Below, piece after piece: positions 1 through 8,796 of a stretch of DNA of 64,000 nucleotides. A program made the translations under genes and the position numbers. The notes under the pieces were generated by a model. The model worked only from the letters and a program-made list of their open reading frames with translations, was not told where the DNA came from and did not search any database. The stretch lies in the NCBI RefSeq assembly GCF_000374645.1, contig NZ_KB894815.1, forward strand, positions 21,911 to 85,910, given 5' to 3'. Within the stretch, counting starts at the first letter, position 1, and each line of letters opens with the position of its first letter. Source of the stretch: Arhodomonas aquaeolei DSM 8974. Lineage in GTDB: Bacteria > Pseudomonadota > Gammaproteobacteria > Nitrococcales > Nitrococcaceae.

Positions 1-612
1 CAGATCCACAGCGCCCGCCACGCCAACCCGTTGACCGGACTGCCGGGAAACGTGCGCATCGAGCAGCATATCGACGCCCTGCTCGCCGCGGGTACGCCGT
101 TCACCGTGGTTCACGCGGACCTCGATCACTTTAAGGCCTACAACGACTTCTACGGCTACCAACGCGGTGACGAGGCCATCCTGGCCACCGCCCGGATCCT
201 GCAGGCGCGGCTCCACGCCGGGGACTTCGCCGGCCACGTCGGCGGCGACGACTTCGTGCTGCTGCTCAGGGGCAGCGACTGGGAGTACCGCTGCCAGGCG
301 CTGCTCGAGGACTTCGCCGCCCACGTGCCGTCCCTCTACGATGCCCGGGAGCGCGAATGCGGCGGCATCGATACCCGTGACCGCCAGGGCAGCCCGCAAC
401 GCTTCCCCCTGCTCTCCATCTCCCTCGCCGCCGTTCCCGTGCTGGACCGGCGCTTCACCAGCCACTACCAGGTCGCTACGGTGCTCGCCGAGATCAAGCA
501 CTGCGCCAAGCGCGAGCCGGGCAACAGCCTGTTCGTGGACCGCCGGTGCCGGCCGGACGGCGAGTCGGCGTCCGTCGATGGGGCTGTGGATGGCGCCGCC
601 GCCGACGGCTAG
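1..612 (+). CDS. C-terminal part of a GGDEF-domain signalling protein (5' truncated by window edge)
   Basis: The frame is open from base 1, so the true start lies upstream of the window; a TTG at base 31 is only the first possible internal start. The visible 203 residues form a GGDEF domain: NPLTGLPGN at its beginning, HADLDHFKAYND (metal-binding strand) and HVGGDDF as the signature. The signature reads GGDDF rather than GGDEF/GGEEF, and there is no RxxD inhibitory site five residues before it, so cyclase activity is doubtful. NPLTGLPGN beginnings are common in proteins with EAL (and sometimes CBS) domains upstream, where the GGDEF part is regulatory. That upstream part is not visible here, so this is inference. 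Confidence 0.85.
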   Translation, partial: QIHSARHANPLTGLPGNVRIEQHIDALLAAGTPFTVVHADLDHFKAYNDFYGYQRGDEAILATARILQARLHAGDFAGHVGGDDFVLLLRGSDWEYRCQALLEDFAAHVPSLYDARERECGGIDTRDRQGSPQRFPLLSISLAAVPVLDRRFTSHYQVATVLAEIKHCAKREPGNSLFVDRRCRPDGESASVDGAVDGAAADG

Positions 613-772
613 TGGTCTGTCGGGTTTAGGTGGATTCGAGCGTGGGTGTGGGGCAGCGAGGCGATTTGGATGCTCATTCGAGGCGCATAGTGGGTCTTAT
701 GCAACGAGAAGAAGCATCCAGAAGGACCACTGTACCATTTCGCAGCCAATTCAGCCTAAATCCGAGAGGCTG
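611..772. repeat. Folded intergenic element with nested inverted repeats (MITE-like or IS remnant)
   Basis: The whole gap between the GGDEF stop and the MCP stop is symmetrical. Ends at about 615-638 and 747-772 are imperfect inverted repeats sharing TCGG-TTTAGG. AGTGGTC (611-617) pairs with GACCACT (725-731), GGATGCT (668-674) with AGCATCC (713-719), and GCATA (685-689) with TATGC (698-702). The element abuts both stop codons. It contains no convincing reading frame. A miniature inverted-repeat element, a decayed IS end or a structured 3' RNA are all possible. Confidence 0.5.
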
Positions 773-2404
773 CTAGGCGGTGCGAAAGCGTTCGACGCGT
801 TGGGCAAGCTCTGCCGCCTGGGTGCGTAGGGATTCGGCGACCTCGGCGTTGGCCTCGCTGCTGGAGGTGGTCTGCGTGGCGATCTCGCTGACCGCCTCGA
901 GCTGGCGGCGCAGCTCTGCGCCCACGCGGGTCTGCTCCTCGGAGGCGGTGGCGATGCGTTCGGTGTGCTCGCGGATGTGTCGGGCGCCGGTGGCGATGTC
1001 GCCGAAGGCCTCATTGGCCCGTCCGGTCTCTTCCCGGGCGGTCTGTGCGGAGGTCAGGCTGTGCGACATCGCCGCCCGCCCCTCGCCGGCGAGGCGCTGG
1101 AGCTCGGTGACGCTGGTCTGGATGTTTTCCGTGGACCGGCTGCTGCGCTGGGCGAGCGCCCGGACCTCCTCGGCGACCACCGCGAAGCCCTTGCCGGCGT
1201 TACCCGCCCCAGCGGCCTCGATGGCGGCGTTCAGCGCCAGGAGGTTGGTCTGGCGGGCGATGCCATCGATGACCTCGACCACCTCGCCGATGGTCTCGCA
1301 GTGGCCGTTCAGCGCCTCCAGCTGTTCCGCGGTCTCGCCAAGGTCCCGCTCCGCGGCGCGCACCCGCTCTAGGCCCGCCTCCAGCCGGGCGCGGCCGTCG
1401 CGGATGCGCGCGTCGACGTCCGCGGTGGTGCCGTCGGCCTCGCTCGCCGCGGCGGCGACCTCCTCGACTGCGCCCGCGCTCTGGGTGGCCGCGGTTACGG
1501 CCTCTTCCAGGCGTTCGTCCTGCTGCCGGACCCCGTCCAGGGTCTCGGTGCTGCGCCGGTAGAGGGCGTCGGCGGCCGCGCCCAGGGCCCGGTCCGCGGT
1601 GCGAATGGCGTCTACCGACCCCGCGAACTCGGCGAAGCTGCGCTCCAGCGCGCGGCTCATGCGGCCGATCTCGTCGTTGCGTGGCCAGTTCACCCGGGCG
1701 GTGAGGTCGCCGCCGGCGACGGCGTCCGCGGCGGCGACCACACGGGCCAGCCCGCGGCGGATGTGGCCCGCAAGCAGGGCGGTGAGCAGCAGGCCGGTGA
1801 GTACCGCCACGGAGGCGACGCCGGTAATCCACAGCCGCGCCGCACGGGCGCCCTCGACGGCGCGGGTGCGGGCCCGTGCGGCCGCGGCGTCGACGCCGTC
1901 GATGTAGGCGTTGAGCGTCTCCTGGGCGCTTCCCAGTAGCGCATCCCCCTGGTTCTCGCTGAGCTTGATGGCCGGCTGTACCATTCCCTTGTTCGCCTTG
2001 TCCCGGAGCTGGCCATGGAGCTTGCGGTAACGCTCTATGGTCTCGCGAAAGCGCGCCAGGCGCTCGCTCTGCGCGGAGCCGGTGGTTGTGGCGTCGAGCC
2101 GGGCGATCAGTGTGTCCAGGGTCTCGAAGGCCTGCTTAGCCTCGGCGAAGTAGGTCTTGGCACCGCGGATGTCCAGCGAGGCCCTGGCCAGCAGCGCGCC
2201 CTTGTCCGCGCGTTCTATCGCGGTGATCGTGCCGCGGACCTGCTGGGCGTCGCGCACGCGGGCCAGCGCCCGGTCGGCGACGGCGGTGACCGCGGCGTCC
2301 AGCCGGGAGATCTGCCAGAAGCCGGTGAGCGAGACTGCGGCGATCGCCCCGACGAGGACGGCCAGGGTGATCCAGAGTCTCGCGCGGATGGTGACGTCGC
2401 GCAT
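773..2404 (-). CDS. Methyl-accepting chemotaxis protein
   Basis: A 543-residue transmembrane chemoreceptor that passes ligand or redox signals to CheA/CheW. Membrane helix 1 is at about residues 10-30 and helix 2 at about 191-215. Between them lies a periplasmic helical domain of about 160 residues (four-helix-bundle size), followed by a HAMP linker (about 212-264) and a long coiled-coil signalling domain. The hairpin tip carries the family motif around [18 protein letters not shown] and [17 protein letters not shown]. There is no NWETF-type C-terminal pentapeptide, so methylation would not rely on CheR tethering. The gene stands alone, divergent from the methyltransferase at 2729; no che genes are nearby. 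The sensed ligand is unknown. Confidence 0.95.
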   Translation of the reverse strand: MRDVTIRARLWITLAVLVGAIAAVSLTGFWQISRLDAAVTAVADRALARVRDAQQVRGTITAIERADKGALLARASLDIRGAKTYFAEAKQAFETLDTLIARLDATTTGSAQSERLARFRETIERYRKLHGQLRDKANKGMVQPAIKLSENQGDALLGSAQETLNAYIDGVDAAAARARTRAVEGARAARLWITGVASVAVLTGLLLTALLAGHIRRGLARVVAAADAVAGGDLTARVNWPRNDEIGRMSRALERSFAEFAGSVDAIRTADRALGAAADALYRRSTETLDGVRQQDERLEEAVTAATQSAGAVEEVAAAASEADGTTADVDARIRDGRARLEAGLERVRAAERDLGETAEQLEALNGHCETIGEVVEVIDGIARQTNLLALNAAIEAAGAGNAGKGFAVVAEEVRALAQRSSRSTENIQTSVTELQRLAGEGRAAMSHSLTSAQTAREETGRANEAFGDIATGARHIREHTERIATASEEQTRVGAELRRQLEAVSEIATQTTSSSEANAEVAESLRTQAAELAQRVERFRTA

Positions 2405-2728
2405 AATAGCCGTACTGCCTGCTGGGAAAGGACACCGCTGCCGGTGCTCCGGACCGGCTCGCGCTCGCCAACCGTAGGCTTTGCGGATTGCATGCGCATG
2501 ACAATCTGCCGGCTGAATCCGGGCCGCGGCAGCGGATACACGCCGATCCGTCTTTGGGGCGTAGTCCTCCGGCGCCGGTGACCGGGGCGCGCATCAGCGA
2601 ATTTCATCCCAGCGCCTCCGCCAACCGCCGTCGACCTTGTGTAACCCCGCTGTCGTGGTGGTGTAGCACCCCGCCGCTAGCCTACGCCGACGGGCCCGGT
2701 ATCAGGGCGGCGACACAGCGGAGGCACG
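2405..2728. other. Intergenic region between divergent genes, no gene seen
   Basis: 324 bases separating the chemoreceptor and the methyltransferase-like gene. It must hold both promoters. I found no convincing flagellar sigma28 promoter upstream of the chemoreceptor and no open frame with family resemblance. Confidence 0.4.
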
Positions 2729-3337
2729 ATGACGCGGATGCACGTACACGCGCAGGGCGAGCGGCGGCTGTACCTGCGCAAGTACCTCCAGCAGGGCCGA
2801 CGGGTGGCGTCGTTCGCGCCGTCAAGCCGTCACCTCGCCGCCGCGACCTGCCGGGGCGTGGACCCGGCGCGGCCGCAGCGGCTGCTCGAGCTCGGTGCCG
2901 GCACCGGGAGCATCACCCGTGCCGCTGCCGCACGGATGCATCCGGACAGCCGCCTCATCGCCGTGGAGCGCGACGCGGACTTCGCCGCGCTCGCCGCCTG
3001 GACCGTGCCCCGGGCGGAGGTGGTGGTCGCCGACGTCGCCGACCTCGACGCACTGCTGCGCGAGCGTGGCATCTCCCGGCTCGACGGCGTGCTCAGCGGG
3101 TTGCCCACGCCGAGCCTGCCGCCGGTGCTGCGCGAGCGGGTGTTCGCCGTTCTGGCCGAGCGGGGTGGTCCCTGGGTGAGCCAGATCACGGTGATGCCGT
3201 GGGTGTACTACGGTCTCTACCGTCGGTTCTTCCGCGCGGTGGCGTTCGAGCCGGTCTGGCGTAACCTGCCGCCGGGCGGGGTCTATCACTGCCGGGGGCC
3301 GCGTTGCGCGGCCCCCGCAGTCGTCACCCCCGGGTAA
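2729..3337 (+). CDS. SAM-dependent methyltransferase, phospholipid N-methyltransferase (PmtA) type
   Basis: 202 residues with a class I SAM-binding motif LLELGAGTGSITRA near residue 52, preceded by a basic N-terminus (RKYLQQGRRVASFAPSS) typical of the PmtA/rRNA-dimethylase-like group of soluble phospholipid methyltransferases. The ATG at 2729 has a GGAGG ribosome site six bases upstream. PmtA proteins methylate phosphatidylethanolamine towards phosphatidylcholine, but relatives of this length are also annotated only as class I methyltransferases, so the substrate is inferred. The 3' end overlaps the convergent cupin gene by 14 bases and contains a strong hairpin. Confidence 0.65.
   Translation: MTRMHVHAQGERRLYLRKYLQQGRRVASFAPSSRHLAAATCRGVDPARPQRLLELGAGTGSITRAAAARMHPDSRLIAVERDADFAALAAWTVPRAEVVVADVADLDALLRERGISRLDGVLSGLPTPSLPPVLRERVFAVLAERGGPWVSQITVMPWVYYGLYRRFFRAVAFEPVWRNLPPGGVYHCRGPRCAAPAVVTPG
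3294..3316. terminator. Perfect 10-bp hairpin in the convergent gene junction
   Basis: GGGGGCCGCG (3294-3303) and CGCGGCCCCC (3307-3316) form a perfect stem with a three-base loop, lying inside the last codons of the methyltransferase just before the stop of the opposing cupin gene. It has no U-tract, so it could act as a bidirectional roadblock or RNA-stabilising structure rather than a classical intrinsic terminator. Confidence 0.4.
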
Positions 3338-3824
3338 GCCGGTGGATCAGCGCCGCGTGCTCCGGGTGGGCGGCGGCGAGGGTGTCGCGTTCGGCCAGGG
3401 TCATGTCCGCGAAGTCGAAGCCCGGGGATACCGCCTCGCTGATGAACCCGTAACCGTGTCCGCCGGCGAGCAGCTCGGAGGCCTTCCACACCCCCCCGGG
3501 GACGGTGAGCTGCAGGCGCTGGCCGGCGCCCAGGTCGTGACCCATCTCCACCTGCTCCAGGCGTCCGTCCCGGTGGATGAGGTGATAGCGGACCGGATCG
3601 CCCATGTGGAAGTAGTGCACGATGTCCGAGCGGTTGCGGTGGAAGTGGCCGACCGGGGCGGCGGCGGTGAGCAGGTAGTGGATGGAGGTCATGGCGTGGC
3701 GCTCGCCCCCCGGTGTGAGCACCCGCGGCTGGGCATCCGCCTGGTAGGTCCGCCGGTAGTAGCCGCCTTCCACGTGGGGCTCCAGGGACAGGGCGTGGAT
3801 GATCTCCTCGGCGGTGGCGGCCAT
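3324..3824 (-). CDS. Cupin-fold protein of the DUF985 (cupin_5) family
   Basis: 166 residues from an ATG at 3824 with GGAGGA five bases upstream; longer in-frame extensions lack a ribosome site. Family features are EGGYYRRTY near the N-terminus, SIHYLLTA, HFHRNRSDIVHYFHMGDP (cupin strand with His residues) and PGGVWKAS. DUF985 proteins are single-domain cupins of unknown enzymology, seen in bacteria, fungi and plants. The fold implies a small-molecule or metal-binding pocket. The gene is convergent with the methyltransferase and upstream-adjacent to the DUF4112/YqaE pair on the same strand. Confidence 0.85.
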   Translation of the reverse strand: MAATAEEIIHALSLEPHVEGGYYRRTYQADAQPRVLTPGGERHAMTSIHYLLTAAAPVGHFHRNRSDIVHYFHMGDPVRYHLIHRDGRLEQVEMGHDLGAGQRLQLTVPGGVWKASELLAGGHGYGFISEAVSPGFDFADMTLAERDTLAAAHPEHAALIHRLTRG

Positions 3825-3889
3825 GGTCTCCTCCGTTCGCGTGTGCTGCCGCGCCATGATAGCGGACCCGGGTGTCCGCGCCCGAGCGT

Positions 3890-4258
3890 TCATTCGCGGC
3901 GCCGCGCCGCCAGTGTCCGGCGGAGCAGGTCGACGTTGCGGCGGTTGGCGCGGAAGCCGGCGTCGAAGACATCGCCCGCCAGCGGGATGCTGCCCACCGC
4001 GAAGTCCACGGCGATGTTGGCGAGCATGCGCGCCAGTGTCCGCCGTCTCACCCCGAGGCGGCGGGCCTCCAACACGGGGTAGAGCGCCAGCACGGCCATC
4101 ACGCCGTCGCCGATCCCCGGCAGCAGCCCGACCAGGGCGTCCGCACCGATCCGCCACGATGTGCCCGGGACGGGCAGCGCCGCGTCCATGAACACGGCGA
4201 AGCGCTCGAGACGGCGTAGGGCGGCGGCCTCGTCCCGTGGCCGGGCGTCGATGCTCAC
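3890..4258 (-). CDS. DUF4112 family membrane-associated protein
   Basis: 122 residues from a GTG at 4258 whose GTGA overlaps the stop of the upstream yqaE gene, which decides the start. The core WRIGADALVGLLPGIGDG and a second hydrophobic stretch (IPLAGDVFDAGFRANRRN) are the DUF4112 hallmarks. The function of the family is unknown. Coupling to YqaE suggests a membrane or ionic-stress role, which is an inference from the pairing. Confidence 0.85.
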   Translation of the reverse strand: MSIDARPRDEAAALRRLERFAVFMDAALPVPGTSWRIGADALVGLLPGIGDGVMAVLALYPVLEARRLGVRRRTLARMLANIAVDFAVGSIPLAGDVFDAGFRANRRNVDLLRRTLAARRRE

Positions 4259-4413
4259 CGCCGCGCGATGATCCAGACCGCGTGCACGATGCCGGGGATG
4301 TAGCCGAGGATCGTGAGCAGGATGTTGATCCAGAACTGTCCGCCCAGGCCGACCTGGAGGAACACGCCGAGGGGCGGCAGCAGGATCGCGAAGATAATTC
4401 GTATCAGGTCCAC
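4255..4413 (-). CDS. yqaE: YqaE/Pmp3-family small membrane protein (UPF0057)
   Basis: 52 residues from a GTG at 4413 behind a strong AGGAGGT ribosome site five bases away. Two membrane helices contain the family motif AILLPPLGVFLQVG and GYIPGIVHAVWII. Pmp3/YqaE proteins are tiny proteolipids linked to salt, osmotic and membrane-potential stress. The length matches the family (52-55 residues). The longer 68-codon frame upstream has no ribosome site and is rejected. The stop overlaps the GTG of the DUF4112 gene, so the two are translationally coupled. Confidence 0.93.
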   Translation of the reverse strand: MDLIRIIFAILLPPLGVFLQVGLGGQFWINILLTILGYIPGIVHAVWIIARR

Positions 4414-4593
4414 AAGGCACCTCCTGCGAGGGTTGATAAGCGTCTTTCCGTGCCCCGTCATCCCGATTGACTAAATGAAGGCGGGATAATCGCTCTGCAA
4501 GGGGGCATCGTGATTCCCCCGAGGGGCCCGGCGTTCGCCGTGGAACGCGGTTCCGGTCAGGCTGGACTACCGCCGTATCCGCGAGGGCGTGTC

Positions 4594-5229
4594 ATGATCC
4601 CACCGGGGGAGCTCCTGGTCTTCGCCGCCGCCGCGCTGGTGATGGTCCTCAGTCCGGGCCCGAACATGGTCTATCTGGTTTCCCGTTCGATCTGTCAGGG
4701 GCGGACCGCGGGCGTGTTCTCGCTGCTGGGCGTGATTGCCGGTTTCCTCGTCCACGTGCTCGCCGCCGCGGGCAGGCTGACCGCGCTGTTCCTGGCCGTG
4801 CCCCTTGCCTATGAGCTCGTTCGCTGGCTGGGTGCGGCGTACCTGCTCTATCTCGCCTGGCGGATGGTGCGCCCCGGCCCCGGCTTACTGTTCGAGGCCC
4901 GGACGCTGCCGGAGGAAAGCCCCCGGCGGCTGTTGCTGACGGGCTTTCTGACCAATGCCCTCAACCCCAAGATCGCGGTGTTCTACCTCTCGGTGTTCCC
5001 CCAGTTCGTCTCGCCGGCGTACGGGTCGCTGTTCACCCAGGGCGTGCTCCTGGGGCTGGTGCAGATCGCCGTCAGCCTGCCGGTGAACCTGGCGATCGTG
5101 CTGTCCGCGTCGACGCTCGCCGCCAGGTTGCGGCGCCGGCCGCTATGGCTGTCCGTGCAGCGCTACGTCATGGGGTTCGTGCTGGGGGCGCTGGCGGTGC
5201 GGCTGGTGACCGGACGGCGGAGCGCCTGA
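4594..5229 (+). CDS. LysE/RhtB-family amino-acid exporter
   Basis: 211 residues with about six membrane helices. The family signature is at the N-terminus (MVLSPGPNMVYLVSRS), with FLTNALNPKIAVFYLSVFPQF in the middle as the second conserved block. The ATG at 4594 has a GAGGG site and gives the usual family length (about 205-215). The upstream extension to 4510 is unlikely. These proteins export homoserine, threonine, leucine or similar amino acids; the substrate here is unknown. The neighbouring LysR gene is convergent, not divergent, so it is probably not the regulator of this gene. Confidence 0.9.
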   Translation: MIPPGELLVFAAAALVMVLSPGPNMVYLVSRSICQGRTAGVFSLLGVIAGFLVHVLAAAGRLTALFLAVPLAYELVRWLGAAYLLYLAWRMVRPGPGLLFEARTLPEESPRRLLLTGFLTNALNPKIAVFYLSVFPQFVSPAYGSLFTQGVLLGLVQIAVSLPVNLAIVLSASTLAARLRRRPLWLSVQRYVMGFVLGALAVRLVTGRRSA

Positions 5230-5252
5230 GCCGTCGTCGTCCGTCCAGGCCC

Positions 5253-6122
5253 TCAGTCTTCCCGGGGGCAGTGCTCGGCGACGATACCGGCGAGGAACGC
5301 CATGACCGCGGCCACGGGCGGTGCGCGGAACAGGTCCGGGTAGGTGACGAGCCAGATGGGGGCCGACGGGTGCGGCTGCTGCTGGGGCAGCCGTACCAGG
5401 CGGTCGTCCGCGTCGCCGATGAAGCGGGGCAGCGATACCGCGCCGAGGCCGGCCGCTGCTGCCTCCTGCTGCGCGAGCAGATCGCTGGAGCGGAAGACGA
5501 CCGGCCGGTTGCCGACGACCGAACGCAGCCACTGCTGCTGGGTGACGTGCTCGTAGGTGTCGTCGTAGCCGATGAAGGACCACTCTGCGCCGGGGCGTGC
5601 GGCGTAGCCCGGGGGGCCGTAGAGTCCGAATGCCATGCTGCCGGCCCGCCGGGCGAGCAGTTCGCCCTCTGTGGGCTCGACGAGCCGGATCGCCAATTCG
5701 GCCTCGCCCCGGTCCAGCTGTGCGATCTCCGGGGTGACGGCCAGCGTCAGCGTGATCTCCGGATGGTCGCGGTGAAACGCCGGCAGGGATGGTGCCACCA
5801 GCCGGGTCGCGACCGCCGGCGAGGCGCTGACGCGGACCTCCGTAGTCGCCGCGCCGGCGCGGGCGTCGAGGTAGTGTCCGAGCTGGACCATGCCGCGTTC
5901 GGCGAGTGCGGCCCGGTCGAGCAGGGCCTCGCCCTCCCGTGTCAGACGCACGCTGCGCGGCAGGCGGTGGACAAGCTTGACGTCCAGTGCCGCCTCCAGC
6001 GCCGCTATGCGGCGGCTGACCGTCGCGTGGTCAACGCCCAGCGCCCTGGCAGCGCCCGAGAGCGAGCCGCCGTGTGCGAGGGCCAGGAAGTGCTGGAGAT
6101 CCTGCCAGTCGAATTTGCGCAT
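5253..6122 (-). CDS. LysR-family transcriptional regulator
   Basis: 289 residues from an ATG at 6122. The N-terminal winged helix-turn-helix reads FLALAHGGSLSGAARALGVDHATVSRRIAALE, followed by the substrate-binding domain. It resembles the subgroup whose first residues are FDWQDLQHFLALA. It is divergent from the EamA transporter at 6223 with an AT-rich palindrome overlapping its own start codon, which fits autoregulation and control of the transporter. Confidence 0.93.
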   Translation of the reverse strand: MRKFDWQDLQHFLALAHGGSLSGAARALGVDHATVSRRIAALEAALDVKLVHRLPRSVRLTREGEALLDRAALAERGMVQLGHYLDARAGAATTEVRVSASPAVATRLVAPSLPAFHRDHPEITLTLAVTPEIAQLDRGEAELAIRLVEPTEGELLARRAGSMAFGLYGPPGYAARPGAEWSFIGYDDTYEHVTQQQWLRSVVGNRPVVFRSSDLLAQQEAAAAGLGAVSLPRFIGDADDRLVRLPQQQPHPSAPIWLVTYPDLFRAPPVAAVMAFLAGIVAEHCPRED

Positions 6123-6143
6123 ATCTGCACAATAATATGCAAA
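6114..6143. promoter_or_regulatory. Candidate LysR operator between the regulator and the EamA gene
   Basis: An imperfect inverted repeat, left arm TTTGCGCATAT (6114-6124) and right arm ATATGCAAA (6135-6143), in an AT-rich island overlapping the regulator's start codon. The T-N11-A type symmetry and divergent layout suit a LysR site. Confidence 0.45.
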
Positions 6144-6222
6144 TTTGGTGAATTTTTGCGCGTTACCCCCCCGTGCTTCAATCCCGTGACCCTTATGGCA
6201 AGTGATCGGGAGGCCGTTACCC

Positions 6223-7119
6223 ATGGCCGAGACAAGCGGGGCCGTCCCGGCCCATCCCCGGCGGCTGATGGCGCTGGCACCCTGCGTGTTCGTCCTGCTC
6301 TGGTCTGCGGGTTTCCCCGTGGCCAAGGTCGCGCTGCACGCGTCGTCGCCGTTCGTGCTGCTGGAGCTGCGTTACCTCTGCGCCGCTGGGGCGATGGCGG
6401 TGCTGTTCGCAATCCTGCGCCCGGCGCTGCCCCGGGGGGCACAGCAGTGGCGCGACGTGGCGGTCGTGGGTGTGCTGGTGCAGGTGGTGTACTTCGGGCT
6501 GACCTACCTGTCGCTGTATAGCGGGGCCTCCGCCACCGTGGTCGCCCTGATCGTCTCGCTCCAGCCGATACTGGTGGCGGTGTTCGCCCCGGTGGTGGTC
6601 GGCGAGCGTGTGCGTGCCGGACAGTGGTGCGGGCTGGTACTGGGCCTCGCCGGCGCGATGACGGTGATTCTCGCCGGTGGCGGCCGCACGAGCCTGACCC
6701 CTGCCGGTGTCGCACTGGCCGTGGGGGCGCTGGCGGGGATCGTCGCCGCCATGCTCTACGAGAGACGCTTCGGCGTGGGGCATCACCCCGTCAGCGTGAA
6801 CCTGATCCAGTACGCCCTCGGTGCGGCGCTGTGTCTCCCCCTGGTCTTCCTCGGGGAAGGCCACCTGGAATGGACGGTGCCGTTCGCCGCCGCGCTCGGG
6901 TATCTCGTGATCGGGAACTCCCTCGTCGCGGTCACCCTGTTGCTCGCCATGACCCGGGCGGGACAGGTCGCCCGGGTGGCGTCACTGTTCTTCTTCGTGC
7001 CGCCGATGGCTGCCGTGATCGCCCGGGTCGTGCTGGGCGAGGCCGTGACGCCCGCCGGATGGCTGGGCATCGCCGTCGCCAGCGCAGGCGTGTCACTGGC
7101 GACCCGGCGGCGTGCCTGA
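6223..7119 (+). CDS. EamA/DMT-family exporter
   Basis: 298 residues with about ten membrane helices in two EamA repeats: first repeat FVLLWSAGFPVAKVAL, repeat junction SLQPILVAVFAPVVVGERV, second repeat ending FFFVPPMAAVIARVVLGEAV. The start at 6223 has GGAGG nine bases upstream; the next in-frame ATG upstream lacks a site. DMT exporters pump out metabolites or amino acids. The divergent LysR regulator probably controls it. The substrate is unknown. Confidence 0.9.
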   Translation: MAETSGAVPAHPRRLMALAPCVFVLLWSAGFPVAKVALHASSPFVLLELRYLCAAGAMAVLFAILRPALPRGAQQWRDVAVVGVLVQVVYFGLTYLSLYSGASATVVALIVSLQPILVAVFAPVVVGERVRAGQWCGLVLGLAGAMTVILAGGGRTSLTPAGVALAVGALAGIVAAMLYERRFGVGHHPVSVNLIQYALGAALCLPLVFLGEGHLEWTVPFAAALGYLVIGNSLVAVTLLLAMTRAGQVARVASLFFFVPPMAAVIARVVLGEAVTPAGWLGIAVASAGVSLATRRRA

Positions 7120-7156
7120 GACGCCGTCCGGGTCCCGGTGACCGGTTTCGCGGACG

Positions 7157-8185
7157 CTAGCGGCTGGCGTTCTGGCGCTCGACCATCCACTCCGGGTAGA
7201 TGGGGTCCGGCCGGGTGACCTCGTCCAGCCGCCGGATCTGCTCGTCGCTGAGGGTGAGCTCGGCGGCCTCGAGGTTGTCCTCGAGCTGCTCCATGCGCTT
7301 GGCGCCGACGATCACGCTGCTTACCCCGGGCTGTGCCAGCAGCCAGGCGAGGGCGACGCGGGGGATGGTGCTGCCGGTCTCGCCGGCGACGGCCTCCAGC
7401 GTGTCGATCGCATCCCAGACGCGTTCGCGGTCGATGGGCGGGAAGTCGAAGCCGCTGCGCCGCGCGTCCTCCGGGGCGGTGTTGTCCCGGCGGAACTTGC
7501 CGCTGAGCATGCCCCCGGCCAGGGGCGACCACGGCAGCACCCCGAGGCCCTGCTCCCGGCACAGCGGCAGCAGCTCGTGCTCCAGCTCGCGCCCGACCAG
7601 GGCGTAGTACGCCTGCAGGGAGACGAAGCGCTCCATGCCGTGGGCCTCCGCCAGGGTCAGCGCCCGGGCCAGGTGGCGGGCCGGCCAGTTGGAGCAGCCG
7701 GTGTAGAGCACCTTGCCCTGGCGGACCAGGTCGTCGAGGGCGCGCAGGACCTCCTCGACATCGGTGCGTACGTCCCAGCCGTGGACCTGGTAGAGGTCGA
7801 TATGGTCGGTGCCAAGGCGCCGCAGGCTCGCCTCGCAGGCGGCCATGATGTGCTTGCGCGAGAGTCCGACGTTGTTCGGGTCGCCCCGGCCTTCGGCCGC
7901 GGCGGGGCTCATCGGGCCGCGGACCTTGGTGGCGATCACGGCCTGGTCGCGGTCGATGCCGACGTTGCGCAGCGACCGCCCGAGGATCTCCTCGGACTCG
8001 CCGAAGGAGTAGACGTCGGCGGTGTCGAACAGGTTGATGCCGGCCTCCCAGGCCCGGGCGACCATGCGGTCGGCGCCGTCCTGGCCGACCTCGGCGATGT
8101 TGATGAAGTTGGAGCCGAAGGTCATCGTCCCCAGGCTGAGCGGCGAGACCTTGAGGCCGGTGCGGCCGAGCTGGCGGTATTCCAT
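7157..8185 (-). CDS. Aldo/keto reductase
   Basis: 342 residues in a TIM-barrel NADPH-dependent oxidoreductase family. The catalytic tetrad is visible: D54 and Y59 (DTADVYSFGESE), K87 (ATKVRGP) and H135 (LYQVHGWD). The C-terminal cofactor region is VSSVIVGAKRMEQLEDNL. The start ATG has GGAGG upstream. The best resemblance is to the general stress / YajO-like group of bacterial AKRs that reduce aldehydes. The physiological substrate is not deducible. Confidence 0.93.
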   Translation of the reverse strand: MEYRQLGRTGLKVSPLSLGTMTFGSNFINIAEVGQDGADRMVARAWEAGINLFDTADVYSFGESEEILGRSLRNVGIDRDQAVIATKVRGPMSPAAAEGRGDPNNVGLSRKHIMAACEASLRRLGTDHIDLYQVHGWDVRTDVEEVLRALDDLVRQGKVLYTGCSNWPARHLARALTLAEAHGMERFVSLQAYYALVGRELEHELLPLCREQGLGVLPWSPLAGGMLSGKFRRDNTAPEDARRSGFDFPPIDRERVWDAIDTLEAVAGETGSTIPRVALAWLLAQPGVSSVIVGAKRMEQLEDNLEAAELTLSDEQIRRLDEVTRPDPIYPEWMVERQNASR

Positions 8186-8318
8186 GCTGCCTCCGTTGGC
8201 GTGGGGCCCGGGCCCGTGGCGGTGGCACGGGCCGAGAGGGATTCACCGGAAAGGGATGGATGCCACCCGGCCGTGATTCAAGCGTGTCCGTGTCACGCCG
8301 GGTCGAGGTGGCCGCGCC

Positions 8319-8756
8319 TCACACGCCGATGTCCTCGTTCCAGAGCTCGGGGCGCTCGCGGATGAACGCGCTCATGAGCTCGATGCACGCCGTCTCCTGC
8401 AGGACCTCCACGGTGACACCCCGTGAGCGCAGCAGTGCCTCTTCGCCGGTGAAGGTCCGGTTCTCACCGATGATCACCCGGGGGATGCCGTAGAGCAGGA
8501 TGGCGCCGGTGCACATGGGGCACGGCGACAGCGTGGTGTAGAGGGTGCTGGCGCGGTAGGCCGATGCGGGCAGGCGGCCGGCGTTCTCCAGTGCGTCCAT
8601 CTCGGCGTGGCGGATCGCGCTGCCGTCCTGGACCCGGCGGTTGTGGCCGCGGCCGATGATGCGGCCGTCGCGCACGAGCACGGAGCCGATGGGGATGCCG
8701 CCCTCGCGGTAGCCCTGACGGGCCTCGTCCAGTGCGGCCTGCATGAATGCGTCCAT
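8319..8756 (-). CDS. Cytosine deaminase-like nucleoside/base deaminase (yeast Fcy1 type)
   Basis: 145 residues of the zinc-dependent cytidine-deaminase fold: zinc ligands H50-A-E52 (the Glu is the proton shuttle) and C79-P-M-C82. Segments GRGHNRRVQDGSA, STLYTTLSPCPMCTGAI, YGIPRVIIGEN and the tail RERPELWNEDIG resemble, from memory, the yeast cytosine deaminase Fcy1 more closely than TadA or guanine deaminase. Most studied bacterial cytosine deaminases (CodA) are unrelated amidohydrolases. Predicted reaction: cytosine to uracil and ammonia. The ATG at 8756 gives a length close to that of Fcy1. The stronger evidence is for the family; substrate specificity is inferred. Confidence 0.8.
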   Translation of the reverse strand: MDAFMQAALDEARQGYREGGIPIGSVLVRDGRIIGRGHNRRVQDGSAIRHAEMDALENAGRLPASAYRASTLYTTLSPCPMCTGAILLYGIPRVIIGENRTFTGEEALLRSRGVTVEVLQETACIELMSAFIRERPELWNEDIGV

Positions 8757-8796
8757 GGTCTGTCTCCTGGTCGGCCGCCCCGGCGGCGGGCCGGTC

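Noticed and set aside
2405..2728. Flagellar sigma28 promoter for the chemoreceptor
   Set aside because: No TAAA-N15-GCCGATAA like pair was found upstream of 2404 on the minus strand.
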